Below, piece by piece: positions 53,705 through 61,995 of a stretch of DNA of 64,000 bases. Below the pieces are notes generated by a model. That model did not search any database and was not told the origin of the DNA. It saw only the letters and a list, made by a program, of their open reading frames with translations. A program made the position numbers and the translations under genes. Position 1 is the stretch's first letter. Every line of letters starts with the position of its first letter. The DNA comes from Streptomyces sp. NBC_00250 (GTDB taxonomy: Bacteria > Actinomycetota > Actinomycetes > Streptomycetales > Streptomycetaceae), in NCBI RefSeq assembly GCF_036192275.1, contig NZ_CP108088.1:682001-746000 (forward strand), read 5' to 3'.

Positions 53705-53839
53705 GGCGTAACCAACGAGTCGAGCCGGTGATCGTTGCGTCACCCACCCGGAGATGAGTACCCGTGCTCATCCCCGGCCGTGGCCGCCGCTCCTACCGTG
53801 TTCTCACGGCACAAGACGGAGCGGGCGGAACGAGGTCTC

Positions 53840-54199
53840 ATGAGCACTCACCTGTGGGAGGCCCCGGGCCGTACGCGGCGCAGGTGGCCCACCGGGTACC
53901 TGTTGACGATCGCGGTGCTGACCGGGGGCGGTCTGGTGATCGACATGTTCGCCTTCTACCTCTCGATCTTCGCGACCGACAGTTGCGGGACGGACAACCC
54001 GGCCCTCGTCTGCACCACGTTCGGGATGCTGTCGATGTGGGCACTGCCGTGGATCGGTCTCGGCGTGGCGGCGGCGGTCTCCATGGGGCTCGGGCTGATG
54101 GCCTGGCGGCGCGGCCGTACGCCATGGGTGCATCTCCCGCTCGGCGTCGTGCTGTACCTGGCCTCGCTCGTCGGAGCCTGGACGATCATGGTCTCGTGA
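53840..54199 (+). CDS. Small membrane protein
   Basis: A 119-residue protein with three hydrophobic helices (YLLTIAVLTGGGLVIDMFAF, FGMLSMWALPWIGLGVAAAV, VHLPLGVVLYLASLVGAWTI) and a charged N-terminus. Two Cys between helices 1 and 2 may lie outside. No family recognised. Start ATG with CGAGG upstream. Confidence 0.65.
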   Translation: MSTHLWEAPGRTRRRWPTGYLLTIAVLTGGGLVIDMFAFYLSIFATDSCGTDNPALVCTTFGMLSMWALPWIGLGVAAAVSMGLGLMAWRRGRTPWVHLPLGVVLYLASLVGAWTIMVS

Positions 54200-54251
54200 G
54201 CGGGGACGGTACTCGGTGGCGTTCGGCGTGAAGATCAGGAAAGCTCGCCGC

Positions 54252-54635
54252 ATGATCTCGGTATTGCAGAACGTGGCAATCGACTGTGCGGATGCGTACG
54301 AGCTGGCGCGGTTCTGGAGCGGTGTGACGGGCCGTCCGCTGCACCCGGAGGACAGACCCGGTGACCGGGAGACCCAGGTGATGCTGACGGAGGGCCCGGT
54401 GCTGTATTTCAACCAGGTGCCCGAGGCCAAGACGGTCAAGAACCGGCTCCATCTGTGTCTGCGCCCCGACACCTCGCGCGATCTGGAGGTGGACCGGCTG
54501 CTGGGCCTCGGTGCCACCCTCGTCTCCGATCACCGGAAACCCGACGGCTCGGGCTGGGTGGTCCTCGCCGATCCCGAGGGCAACGAGTTCTGCGTCCTGC
54601 GCAGCGAGTCCGACCGGGCGGCCGCGCACCCCTGA
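54252..54635 (+). CDS. VOC-superfamily (glyoxalase-like) protein
   Basis: A 127-residue protein: MISVLQNVAIDCADAYELARF, RPLHPEDRPG, KNRLHLCLRPDTSRDLEVDR and WVVLADPEGNEFCVLRSE give the VOC fold of the DUF/glyoxalase_6 type. The metal-ligand pattern is only partly kept (His in RLHL, Glu in NEFC), so a metal-free role is possible. ATG behind AGGAAAG; an in-frame GTG at 54216 is open. Confidence 0.83.
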   Translation: MISVLQNVAIDCADAYELARFWSGVTGRPLHPEDRPGDRETQVMLTEGPVLYFNQVPEAKTVKNRLHLCLRPDTSRDLEVDRLLGLGATLVSDHRKPDGSGWVVLADPEGNEFCVLRSESDRAAAHP

Positions 54636-54795
54636 CGCCCACGACACCGCCCCGGCGGACGCCGCGCGGGAACGACCGTGTCCGCTCCGGCTCGCCCCAT
54701 CGGCGAAGCCTCGATCGGTCCGGAACGCGTGCCGGAGATCGCGGCAGCCCTCCCCGACGCCGACAGCAGACAGCAGACAGCAGACACGAGGAACG

Positions 54796-55461
54796 ATGAC
54801 GCCCGACACCTCCCCGTCTCCGACCCCCGTCGCGCCCGACGGCTTGAGCCGCAGGGCCAAGGGTTTCGTCGAGGCGTACGGCGTCCGTGTCCCTGTGACG
54901 GACATCCGCCCCTATCGCGACGCGTGGATCGGACACGGCGTCCCCGCCGCGGAGGTCGACCGGGCCGAGGCCTTCCAGGAGCGCTGGGGCGGTCTCGCCC
55001 TGCCGCCGGCGCCGTTCTACGAGGGCGGCCCACGCGTTCTGGACGCCGACTACCCCGAGGGCTCGACCGAGGAGGGCTGGTCGTTCTCGGCCGGGTCCTG
55101 CCGGTTCTCCATGGCCTACGGATTCGCGATCGGGCCCGGAGGCGAGTTCGGGATCGAGGCCTACCGGTGGACACCCTTGCATGCCAGTACGGACGGATGG
55201 GTGGAATCCCTGGCGCTCGCCTCTCATGCGGGACGCTGGGCCAGGACCGTCACGAGGATCAGGGGCGAAGCGGTCGAATCCCTGGACCTCGGTGGGTACG
55301 AGCCGGTGCCGGAGGTGCGGGGACTGACCGACACGTGGTGGCGAGGCGAGGACTCGCTCATCGCCGTCTACCGCGGCGAGGCCGTCGGCCTTGACGCACC
55401 TCAGTGCCAGGAAGCCCATGTGTACGGCGGCCTCGACGAGTGGGGCCTGCGCGGCGGCTGA
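54796..55461 (+). CDS. Hypothetical protein
   Basis: A 221-residue cytosolic protein with no signal or membrane segment. Visible sequence includes RAEAFQERWGGLALPPAPFY, EGGPRVLDADYPEGS, FSAGSCRFSMAYGFAIGPGG and GLTDTWWRGEDSLIAVYRGE near the end. This resembles proteins with SUKH/SMI1-like or immunity-type folds only vaguely, and I make no functional call. The ATG follows AGGAACG. A CAGCAGA triplicate repeat lies just upstream (about 54771-54785). Confidence 0.6.
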   Translation: MTPDTSPSPTPVAPDGLSRRAKGFVEAYGVRVPVTDIRPYRDAWIGHGVPAAEVDRAEAFQERWGGLALPPAPFYEGGPRVLDADYPEGSTEEGWSFSAGSCRFSMAYGFAIGPGGEFGIEAYRWTPLHASTDGWVESLALASHAGRWARTVTRIRGEAVESLDLGGYEPVPEVRGLTDTWWRGEDSLIAVYRGEAVGLDAPQCQEAHVYGGLDEWGLRGG

Positions 55462-55485
55462 CCGCCGGACGATCCTCCGGACGAC

Positions 55486-56199
55486 CTATGTCGGGGCGAG
55501 GTGCGTGAGGCCCTGTACGAGGAGGGTGAGGCCGAAGGTGAACTCCTCCGCGACGGCCACGGAGGTGAGGGACCGGGCGGCCTGCAGGAGGGCGGGGTAG
55601 GAGGCCGGGTCGAGGCCACCGTAGAAGGCGGCGAGTTCGGCCCCGTGGGCGGGGGCGGCGGCAGGTCCGTACTGCTGGGCTGTGAAGCCGATGACGTAGT
55701 GCGTGACGGCGGTGAAGGCGCGGGCGGCCAGGTCGACCGGCAGGCCGTGCCTCAGCAGGGTCGCCAGGACGCGTTCGCGTCGGGCGAGTCCGTGGGGGCC
55801 GACGGGGACGTACGCCATGAGCAGCGGCAGGGTGTTCGGGTGGCGGCGCAGGGTGTCGTGGAACCGGTGGGCCGTCACAGTGAGCGCCTCGCGCCAGTCG
55901 GCGGAGCCTGCGAGCGCGTCGAGGTCGACCTCGCCCAGGACGCGGTCGACGACGTACGCCAGGATCTCGTCCTTGCCGTCGAAGTGCCGGTAGAGGGTGG
56001 CCGTACCGGAGTCGAGGGCCTCGGCGAGCATGCGCAGGGAGAACACCTGGGTGCCGTGCTCGTCGACCAGGCGCAGGGCCGTGGTGACGATGTGCGCGGT
56101 GTCGAGCGAGGGCCGGCCCCGCCGGGGCGCGGCGGAGGCAGGGGCCGGGCGGGCGGCCCACCAGGCCGGGCTGCCGAGGGGCGGCGGGGTGGCGGCCAT
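55486..56199 (-). CDS. TetR-family transcriptional regulator
   Basis: A 237-residue regulator with a Pro/Ala-rich N-terminal tail (1-30), a TetR helix-turn-helix (IVTTALRLVDEHGTQVFSLR, then TATLYRHFDGKDEILAYVVD) and a TetR_C-type C-terminal domain as found in TetR proteins controlling drug or flavin monooxygenase genes. It follows the FAD monooxygenase gene on the same strand (gap 105 nt), and a GATAC half-site in that gap resembles the operator at 58001-58017. Confidence 0.9.
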   Translation of the reverse strand: MAATPPPLGSPAWWAARPAPASAAPRRGRPSLDTAHIVTTALRLVDEHGTQVFSLRMLAEALDSGTATLYRHFDGKDEILAYVVDRVLGEVDLDALAGSADWREALTVTAHRFHDTLRRHPNTLPLLMAYVPVGPHGLARRERVLATLLRHGLPVDLAARAFTAVTHYVIGFTAQQYGPAAAPAHGAELAAFYGGLDPASYPALLQAARSLTSVAVAEEFTFGLTLLVQGLTHLAPT

Positions 56200-56304
56200 G
56201 CGGTGGGGCCCTCTCTCGCTGTGCCGGGTCGTCGCCGCCCTGCGCGTCGCGGCTCCCGGCGGCCATCCGTGGTGCGGTGACACCGTATCGGTCGACCGGC
56301 CGTG

Positions 56305-57942
56305 TCAGGACCCGGCCCCGACCCCGGCGGTCATCAGGCCGATCGCGGTCGTCAGGCCGATCGTGGGCGACCGATCCGAGGCGCCGTCGCCGCCCGGCCC
56401 GTCCGCCGTACCCGCGACGTGCCCGACGTGGCCGACGTAGCCGTCCGGGCGGATGAGCAGGACCGTGTCCTCGGTGATTCCGTACGTCGCGAGCAGGGCC
56501 GCTTCCTGTGCTGTACCGGGTGTGGTGTGCGGCAGCACGGTGTGGCGGCGCAGCGGGACTCCGCCGGGCGGCCAGGGAAGGCGGTCGGCGGCGGCTGCGG
56601 CGCGGGCGCCGAACGCGAGGGCCGTGAAGTGCGGGCCGCGAAAGAGGTCGAAGAGGCGGCTCGCCGTTCCCGTGGCCCCGGGCAGGGTGGCGTCGGGGGC
56701 GCGGTCGCCGCAGCGCAGGGTCGCCGTGCGGGCCGCCTCGGCGGGGGCGAGCGGGCCGCCGAAGTAGGAGATGCCGAGCTGGTGTTCGTCGGGACCCCGG
56801 GTGAGCCCGCTGGGACGGGTGCGGCGCACGCCCTCGTACAGCTCGGTGGAGCGGCCGAGGACCTGGGCGGCGACGGGGCGCCGCTCCCGCTCGTAGCTGT
56901 CGAGGAGGGCGTCGTCGGCGCCTGCGAGGACCTGCTGGAGTTTCCAGCCGAGGTTGTGGGCGTCCTGGACACCGGTGTTGAGGCCCTGCGCCCCGGCGGG
57001 CGTGTGGACGTGGGCGGCGTCGCCGCAGAGCAGGAGCCGGCCGTTGCGGTAGTGCTCGGCGAGGCGGATGTTGGGGCGGAAGACCGAGGACCAGCTGATG
57101 TCGCGGAGGGTGAGGGAGGGTCCGACGCGGCGGCGCAGGAGGGTGGTGAGTGCGGTCCCGGTGAGGTCGACGGGGTCGCCGGGCCGGATCCTGATCATGA
57201 TCTGGAAGCGGCCGTCGGTGCCGGGCAGGGGACAGGCCGCGACGCTGCGGCCCCGGGGGCGGGGCCAGATGTGCCAGTGGTCGCGGGAGAGGCCGTCGAC
57301 GGCTGCGTCCACGAGGATCATCCGGTCGGTCTCGTCGGTGGTGCCCTCGAAAGCGATGCCCGCGGCCTTGCGGACGGTGCTGGAGCCGCCGTCGGCGCCG
57401 ACGACGTAGCGGCTTCTCAGCAGTCGGCCGTCCGCCAGGCGCACCGTGCACGCCTCCTCGTCCTGGGTGATCTCCACGGCGCGGGCGCCGAAGTCGACGC
57501 GTACTCCCAGGCGTTCGACGGCGTCGTGGAGGAGGGCGGTGGTGGCGTACTGAGGGAGCAGGAGAACGTCGGGGTAGGGAGTCCCGATGCTGTCCGGGGC
57601 GGTGGCGTGCATGCGCCAGCCCTTGGTGAACGGGCCGAGGTGCAGTCCCATCGGAGGGTAGGGGCCGCCTGCCGCGCGGGCGGCGTCGGCGAGGCCCAGG
57701 TCGTCGAGGACTTCCAGGGTGCGGGGCTGGATGCCCTTGGCACGTGAACCCTGGAAGCCCTTCTCGTCGCGCTCCACGAGTCGTACCGATATGCCTCGGC
57801 GGGCGAGGTCGAGGGTGAGGGCGAGCCCGACGGGCCCCGCGCCGATGACGGTGACGGCGGTGTCTGCCGTCTTCACCGCCGTGACCGCCGCCACCTCTGC
57901 GGCCTCCGCGACCGCTGCGACCGCTTCCTTCGATTCCGGCAT
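56305..57942 (-). CDS. FAD-dependent aromatic monooxygenase (PheA/TetX-like)
   Basis: A 545-residue flavoprotein hydroxylase. The Rossmann motif VIGAGPVGLALTLDLARRG lies near residues 32-50 after a low-complexity Ala/Val/Glu start, the DG motif in VVGADGGSSTVRKAAG, and the GD motif in LLLCGDAAHVHTPAGAQG. A thioredoxin-like C-terminal domain follows. It should hydroxylate an aromatic or polyketide-like compound with NAD(P)H and oxygen, giving degradation or resistance. Followed by the TetR gene; a GATAC palindrome lies upstream of its start. Confidence 0.9.
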   Translation of the reverse strand: MPESKEAVAAVAEAAEVAAVTAVKTADTAVTVIGAGPVGLALTLDLARRGISVRLVERDEKGFQGSRAKGIQPRTLEVLDDLGLADAARAAGGPYPPMGLHLGPFTKGWRMHATAPDSIGTPYPDVLLLPQYATTALLHDAVERLGVRVDFGARAVEITQDEEACTVRLADGRLLRSRYVVGADGGSSTVRKAAGIAFEGTTDETDRMILVDAAVDGLSRDHWHIWPRPRGRSVAACPLPGTDGRFQIMIRIRPGDPVDLTGTALTTLLRRRVGPSLTLRDISWSSVFRPNIRLAEHYRNGRLLLCGDAAHVHTPAGAQGLNTGVQDAHNLGWKLQQVLAGADDALLDSYERERRPVAAQVLGRSTELYEGVRRTRPSGLTRGPDEHQLGISYFGGPLAPAEAARTATLRCGDRAPDATLPGATGTASRLFDLFRGPHFTALAFGARAAAAADRLPWPPGGVPLRRHTVLPHTTPGTAQEAALLATYGITEDTVLLIRPDGYVGHVGHVAGTADGPGGDGASDRSPTIGLTTAIGLMTAGVGAGS

Positions 57943-58000
57943 GTCCGACGCTCCTTGCCGTCCCCCGGGTGCGCGCAGGAGTGCGCACACCTCAGCTTTA

Positions 58001-58017
58001 CGGATACAACGTATCCG
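58001..58017. promoter_or_regulatory. TetR-type operator of FAD monooxygenase gene
   Basis: CGGATAC-aac-GTATCCG, a perfect 17-bp palindrome 58 nt upstream of the monooxygenase start. Likely bound by the TetR protein encoded next to the monooxygenase gene. Confidence 0.7.
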
Positions 58018-58039
58018 AAAGCTCGGGAGATCGGGGCGC

Positions 58040-59080
58040 TCAGCCGTGCGGCAGGATGACCGCCCGGCCGTTGACGCGTCCCTCGTGCAGCCGCTCGTAG
58101 GCCTTCGGCGCCTCGTCCAGGCCGTACGTCTCGACGTGGACGTCGACCGCGCCCGAGCGGGCCAGGTCGAGCACCTCGATCAGCTCGGTCCGGGTCCCCC
58201 AGTACGGGGAGGTGACCGAGACCTCGTACGGCAGGGCGCCGAATCCGACGGGCAGGGTGCCGCCGCCGAGACCGACGATCGTGACGTCGCCCTCGACCGC
58301 GACCATCGCACCGGCGGCCGTCACGGTGGGCTGGACGCCCACGAAGTCGAGGACGACCTCGGCACCGCGCCCGCCGGTCAGTTCGCGGACCGTGGGGGCT
58401 GCCGCGGCGTCGGACAGGACCGTCTCGTGCGCGCCGACGGTGCGGGCGAGGGCGAGCTTCTCCTCCGAGACGTCCAGGGCGATGACCCGGGCCGCCGTCA
58501 TGGCCCGCAGGAGCTGGACGGCGACGTGGCCGAGCCCGCCCGCGCCGATGACGACGGCGGTGCTCCCGGGAACCAGCTTGGGGAGGGACCGCTTGACGGC
58601 GTGGTACGGGGTGAGGCCGGCATCGGTGAGCGGGACGGCCTGGACGGGGTCGAGTCCGCCGAGCGGGACGAGGTGGCGGGGACTGTCGACGATCATGTAC
58701 TCGGCAATGGCGCCCGGGGCTCCGAGTCCCGGCGGCCTGATGCCGAGTTCGGCGGCCCGCAGACAGTAGTTCTCCTTGCCCTGGGCACACCTGAAGCAGC
58801 TGCCGCAGCCCCACGGGCCGTAGACGGCGACGGCGTCACCGACGGCGAATCCCCCGGCGCCGGGGCCGAGGGCGGCGACGGTGCCGACGCCCTCGTGCCC
58901 CAGGGTCAGCGGCAGCGGAAAGGGCAGCTGGTCGGCGGACCAGCTCATGACCGCGATGTCGGAGTGGCAGACCCCGGCGGCGGTGACCTTCAGGAGCACC
59001 TGGCCGGGCCCGGGTTCCGGGTCGGGAACGGTGACGACCTCGGGCGGGGCGCCCACCGTGCGGTACTGCAATGCCTTCAT
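58040..59080 (-). CDS. Zinc-dependent alcohol dehydrogenase
   Basis: A 346-residue medium-chain dehydrogenase. Catalytic-zinc ligands are in VCHSDI and GHEGVG. The structural-zinc loop CGSCFRCAQGKENYC is complete, with GAGGLGHVAVQLLRAM as NAD-binding motif (about 180). It oxidises alcohols or reduces aldehydes; the substrate is not known. It lies 10 nt after the TetR gene at 59091-59735 on the same strand, so the two form an operon likely controlled by the operator at 59755-59775. Confidence 0.93.
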   Translation of the reverse strand: MKALQYRTVGAPPEVVTVPDPEPGPGQVLLKVTAAGVCHSDIAVMSWSADQLPFPLPLTLGHEGVGTVAALGPGAGGFAVGDAVAVYGPWGCGSCFRCAQGKENYCLRAAELGIRPPGLGAPGAIAEYMIVDSPRHLVPLGGLDPVQAVPLTDAGLTPYHAVKRSLPKLVPGSTAVVIGAGGLGHVAVQLLRAMTAARVIALDVSEEKLALARTVGAHETVLSDAAAAPTVRELTGGRGAEVVLDFVGVQPTVTAAGAMVAVEGDVTIVGLGGGTLPVGFGALPYEVSVTSPYWGTRTELIEVLDLARSGAVDVHVETYGLDEAPKAYERLHEGRVNGRAVILPHG

Positions 59081-59090
59081 GACGCTTTCC

Positions 59091-59735
59091 TCACAGGGGT
59101 GTACGGGGTTCGTCCGTGGGGGGTGGCTCCTTCGCGAGCAGCGCGAAGGCCTCCTCCACGAGGGTGGGCAGCGCCTCCCGGGGGCCGCCGAGCACCCAGG
59201 CGCGGGTCGCGGCCAGGAGCGTGGCGGCGCCGGACCCGACGGCGACGGCGGGCCGCAGGTCGCGTTCGGGATCGGTGCGGAGCCGGGCCGCGACGATCCG
59301 GACCGACGCGGCCTCGCCCTCCAGGAGGATCCGGCGGAGCACGGCGCGCAGCGACGCCTCCCCCTCGGCGAGAAGGAAGACCTCCCGGACCCCCTCACGG
59401 CGGTGCCAGGCCGGGACGACCGGGTCATCGAGCCAGCTCCGCAGGGCCGCGCGGTAGGCGGTGAGCGGGGCCTCGCTCGCGGGACGGTCCGCGAGGGCCT
59501 CGTTGATCCGTGCGCAGTCCGCGCGGATGCCGTCGAGGACGGCCTCCTCCTTGGAGGCGAAGTAGCGACTGAAGGTGCGTCGGGAGACGCCGACCATGTC
59601 GGTGACGTCCTCGACGGCGACCCCGGCCGTGCCGTGCTCCAGGACGAGCTTCAGCGCGGCTTCTCCGAGTGCCTCCCGTGTCCGCGCCCCCTTGGGGCCG
59701 CGCCGCGGGCTGCGGCGTTCTCGCTCCGTGCTCAC
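59091..59735 (-). CDS. TetR-family transcriptional regulator
   Basis: A 214-residue regulator with a basic N-terminus, TetR helix-turn-helix (LGEAALKLVLEHGTAGVAVE, then VSRRTFSRYFASKEEAVLDG) and a C-terminal helical domain. Start GTG (VSTERE) is the better of two in-frame GTGs. It is followed by the dehydrogenase gene after 10 nt. The perfect palindrome just upstream suggests autoregulation and control of the dehydrogenase. Confidence 0.9.
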   Translation of the reverse strand: MSTERERRSPRRGPKGARTREALGEAALKLVLEHGTAGVAVEDVTDMVGVSRRTFSRYFASKEEAVLDGIRADCARINEALADRPASEAPLTAYRAALRSWLDDPVVPAWHRREGVREVFLLAEGEASLRAVLRRILLEGEAASVRIVAARLRTDPERDLRPAVAVGSGAATLLAATRAWVLGGPREALPTLVEEAFALLAKEPPPTDEPRTPL

Positions 59736-59754
59736 ATTTGCACCGTACACCCAT

Positions 59755-59775
59755 TAATGTCCCAGTGGGACATTA
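59755..59775. promoter_or_regulatory. TetR-type operator, 21-bp palindrome
   Basis: TAATGTCCC-agt-GGGACATTA, perfect 9-bp arms, 20 nt upstream of the TetR start codon. The GGGACATT arm also faces the GH16-like gene on the other side. Confidence 0.8.
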
Positions 59776-59930
59776 GGGAGAATGAGGAACTGCGAGGATG
59801 AAACCGATACCGCGCAGATTAACGCTCTTGTGACGACTTGTCGCCAATGAGTCACCTTCCTCGCATGGATGGGGCAGTGTGGGGCAATTCGCTTACGGGC
59901 CGACGTGTGCCCGTGCGAGAGGAGCGTGCC

Positions 59931-60683
59931 GTGCTGTCCGACTTCTTCGACCGGCTGTTCAGACGCGGCACCGACTCCGGCTCCGGCGCGGAAGCGGACG
60001 GAGGAACAGGTGGGCGGGGGCCCGCGCGCTCACCGGGAAGGCTCGTGCTCGACGCCGACTTCTCCTCCACCGAACAGTGGGTCGCGGGCCGTTCCTGGGC
60101 CTATCCCGACGGCGGGCCGACCAATCCGGGCGACAACAAGCTCGACCACCTGGTGGAGGACCCCTCGTACAGCCGGACCGGGACCTTCCGGGCGACCCGT
60201 CGCCCGGACGGGAACTGGAACGCGGGGCTGCTCACCACGGAGGGCAGCGCGGAAGCCTTCCTGGTGCAGGCCGACGACGTCCTGGAGGCGCGCGTGCGCC
60301 TGCCCGCGGAGACGGGCGCCTGGCCGGCGATCTGGACCTGGCTCGACGGGGGCCAGGAGATCGACGTCTTCGAGTACCACCCCGACAATCCGGACCTCCT
60401 CGAACTGTCGAACCGGATCCGGGGGCGCCACCTCTATTTCCGCGACCCCGCCGTACGACCCGGGGCATGGGTCGACCTGCGGGTCGAGTTCGGCGCCCGG
60501 AACGTGGTGTGGTGGGTGAACGGCGCGCGGGCCTTCGACGACCGCCGCGGGGTGGGGCGTTCCTGGCGGGCCCACCTCATCGTGAACCTGTCGGTCTGCG
60601 CGGGCCGTTACCACCCGGCACCCACCCCGGACACCTCGGAGATGTCGTACGAGGTGACGGCGTTGCGCGTGTACAGGAACTGA
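59931..60683 (+). CDS. GH16-like glycoside hydrolase without signal peptide
   Basis: A 250-residue protein with a lectin-like beta-sandwich. The GH16 catalytic motif ExDxxE is Glu143-Ile-Asp145-Val-Phe-Glu148 within WPAIWTWLDGGQEIDVFEYH. The N-terminal region LSDFFDRLFRRGTDSGSG is charged and Gly-rich, with no signal peptide or transmembrane helix. The GTG start has GAGAGGAG upstream; an in-frame ATG at 59838 would add 31 residues without a signal. A cytosolic or unconventionally placed glucanase-like enzyme is suggested. Confidence 0.75.
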   Translation: MLSDFFDRLFRRGTDSGSGAEADGGTGGRGPARSPGRLVLDADFSSTEQWVAGRSWAYPDGGPTNPGDNKLDHLVEDPSYSRTGTFRATRRPDGNWNAGLLTTEGSAEAFLVQADDVLEARVRLPAETGAWPAIWTWLDGGQEIDVFEYHPDNPDLLELSNRIRGRHLYFRDPAVRPGAWVDLRVEFGARNVVWWVNGARAFDDRRGVGRSWRAHLIVNLSVCAGRYHPAPTPDTSEMSYEVTALRVYRN

Positions 60684-60934
60684 GCTCGATCCGGGTCGGG
60701 TCGCATCGGGTCAGGCCGGCGGTCGCGCCGGCGGGGCGCCGCATCGTCCGCGCGAACGGGCGGCAGGAGCCGGGCGGTGAACGGGACGGGCCACCCGCGC
60801 GGGTGCTTCGCTCATCGGCGACGCGCGCGATGTAGGGGGGATGCGGGCTCTGAGCGAACGGGCGTTGCGTAGGCTCGAACAGAACGTTCCGCGCACCCGC
60901 ACCGTGCCGCCCGTACGACGAGGAGGGCCCCCAT

Positions 60935-61723
60935 TTGAACAGCGCCGACGAGGGACGGCAGCAGCTCGACGCGGCCAGCGTCCTCAACGCGAAGAGCACG
61001 CTCCTCCAGCTCCTCGCCCGGGCGGGGGTCTACACCGGCGACGCGGAGGAGCTCATCGGGCTCGTCGAGGCCGGCGCGCTGGCCCTCGCGCACGCGGAGA
61101 TCGCCGAAGCCCGGCGCAGCGCCCCGGAGCCGACGGAAGCGCAGGAGGAGGAGCAGGAGCAGGAGGAGGAAGAGCGGAAGGAGGCGCGGAGGAAGGAGCC
61201 CTACGCGTCCGGCTGGGCCGACGGCGTCCTGGCCGTCACCGAGGAACTCGGCGTCATCGCCGAGCGGGCACTGGTCCTCGCCGTCACCACCGCCTCGTCG
61301 ACCGAATCCCCGGACGAGCGCTCCCCCGTCCGCAGGGCGGAGATGGAGCGGGCCAGGGTGGCCGTCACGCCGCTCTACCTCTCGTACACCGATGTCTCCG
61401 ACCTCGACCCCGAGGTCACCGAGCAGGTGCTCGGCGCGGTCCTGCGCACGATGAGTCCCCGGCAGCGGGCCGGATACCCGGGGCGGCTGACGGAGTTCGC
61501 CACCGCCCATCACGCGCACCTGGAGCGGCTGTACGCGGAGTACGGCCCCGGCAGCCCGATCGCGATTCACGGCCGCTACTCCCTCATCCACTCCCCCACC
61601 AGCGTCGCCGTCCTGGAACGTCTCGCCGTGACACCGTCGGCCCTGCACGAGGAGTGGGACGCGGCCGAGCTCCCGCCGGCCTGGCTGGACGGGCTGACCA
61701 CGGCGTGGGGGTCCCCGGCTTGA
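60935..61723 (+). CDS. Hypothetical protein with acidic insert
   Basis: A 262-residue protein starting with TTG behind AGGAGG. Helical throughout; residues about 70-90 are a Glu/Gln-rich insert (EEEQEQEEEERKEARRKE) from a GAGGAGGAGCAG-type repeat. The C-terminal half includes SPRQRAGYPGRLTEFATAHH and YAEYGPGSPIAIHGRYSLIH. No family recognised; no signal peptide. Upstream 60684-60934 holds no gene. Confidence 0.65.
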   Translation: MNSADEGRQQLDAASVLNAKSTLLQLLARAGVYTGDAEELIGLVEAGALALAHAEIAEARRSAPEPTEAQEEEQEQEEEERKEARRKEPYASGWADGVLAVTEELGVIAERALVLAVTTASSTESPDERSPVRRAEMERARVAVTPLYLSYTDVSDLDPEVTEQVLGAVLRTMSPRQRAGYPGRLTEFATAHHAHLERLYAEYGPGSPIAIHGRYSLIHSPTSVAVLERLAVTPSALHEEWDAAELPPAWLDGLTTAWGSPA

Positions 61724-61810
61724 CGATGACGCGACGACCCCCGGACTGACGATGGCACGGCGGTTCCCGGCCTGACGACGGCGCGGGGGTCCCCGGCCTG
61801 ACAGGTGGTG
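61708..61810. repeat. Degenerate tandem repeat of about 28 bp
   Basis: Four imperfect units of the form GGTCCCCGGCCTGACGACGGCGCG, beginning in the last codons of the hypothetical gene and continuing into the spacer before argC. No reading frame persists. Confidence 0.7.
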
Positions 61811-61901
61811 ACCTCACCGCCAACTTGTCCCACCTGATGAGCAGTTGCCCTCGCCCGCCCCACCGGCGTGCGAGATCGCGGCAGTTCCGCACCAGGATTA
61901 C

Positions 61902-61920
61902 TTAGGTTAGGCTAAGTTAA
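61902..61920. promoter_or_regulatory. Iron box (DmdR1/IdeR-like) upstream of argC
   Basis: TTAGGTTAGGCTAAGTTAA matches the 19-bp DtxR/IdeR/DmdR1 box TTAGGTTAGGCTAACCTAA at 17 positions. In DNA above 70% GC this AT-rich run stands out. It lies 75 nt upstream of the argC ATG and faces no other gene, so it should act on argC-argJ. Confidence 0.65.
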
Positions 61921-61995
61921 GTTCCTGTGCGCCGACTTGGGGTGACCACCCCCGTCGTGTGCCACGTCCCCATTCATCAGGAGAGACGGAAGAGC

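Noticed and set aside
61927..61995. Second leader peptide or longer argC N-terminus
   Set aside because: The frame continues in phase into argC without a stop, lacks a good ribosome-binding site, and the added 23 residues do not match ArgC proteins.
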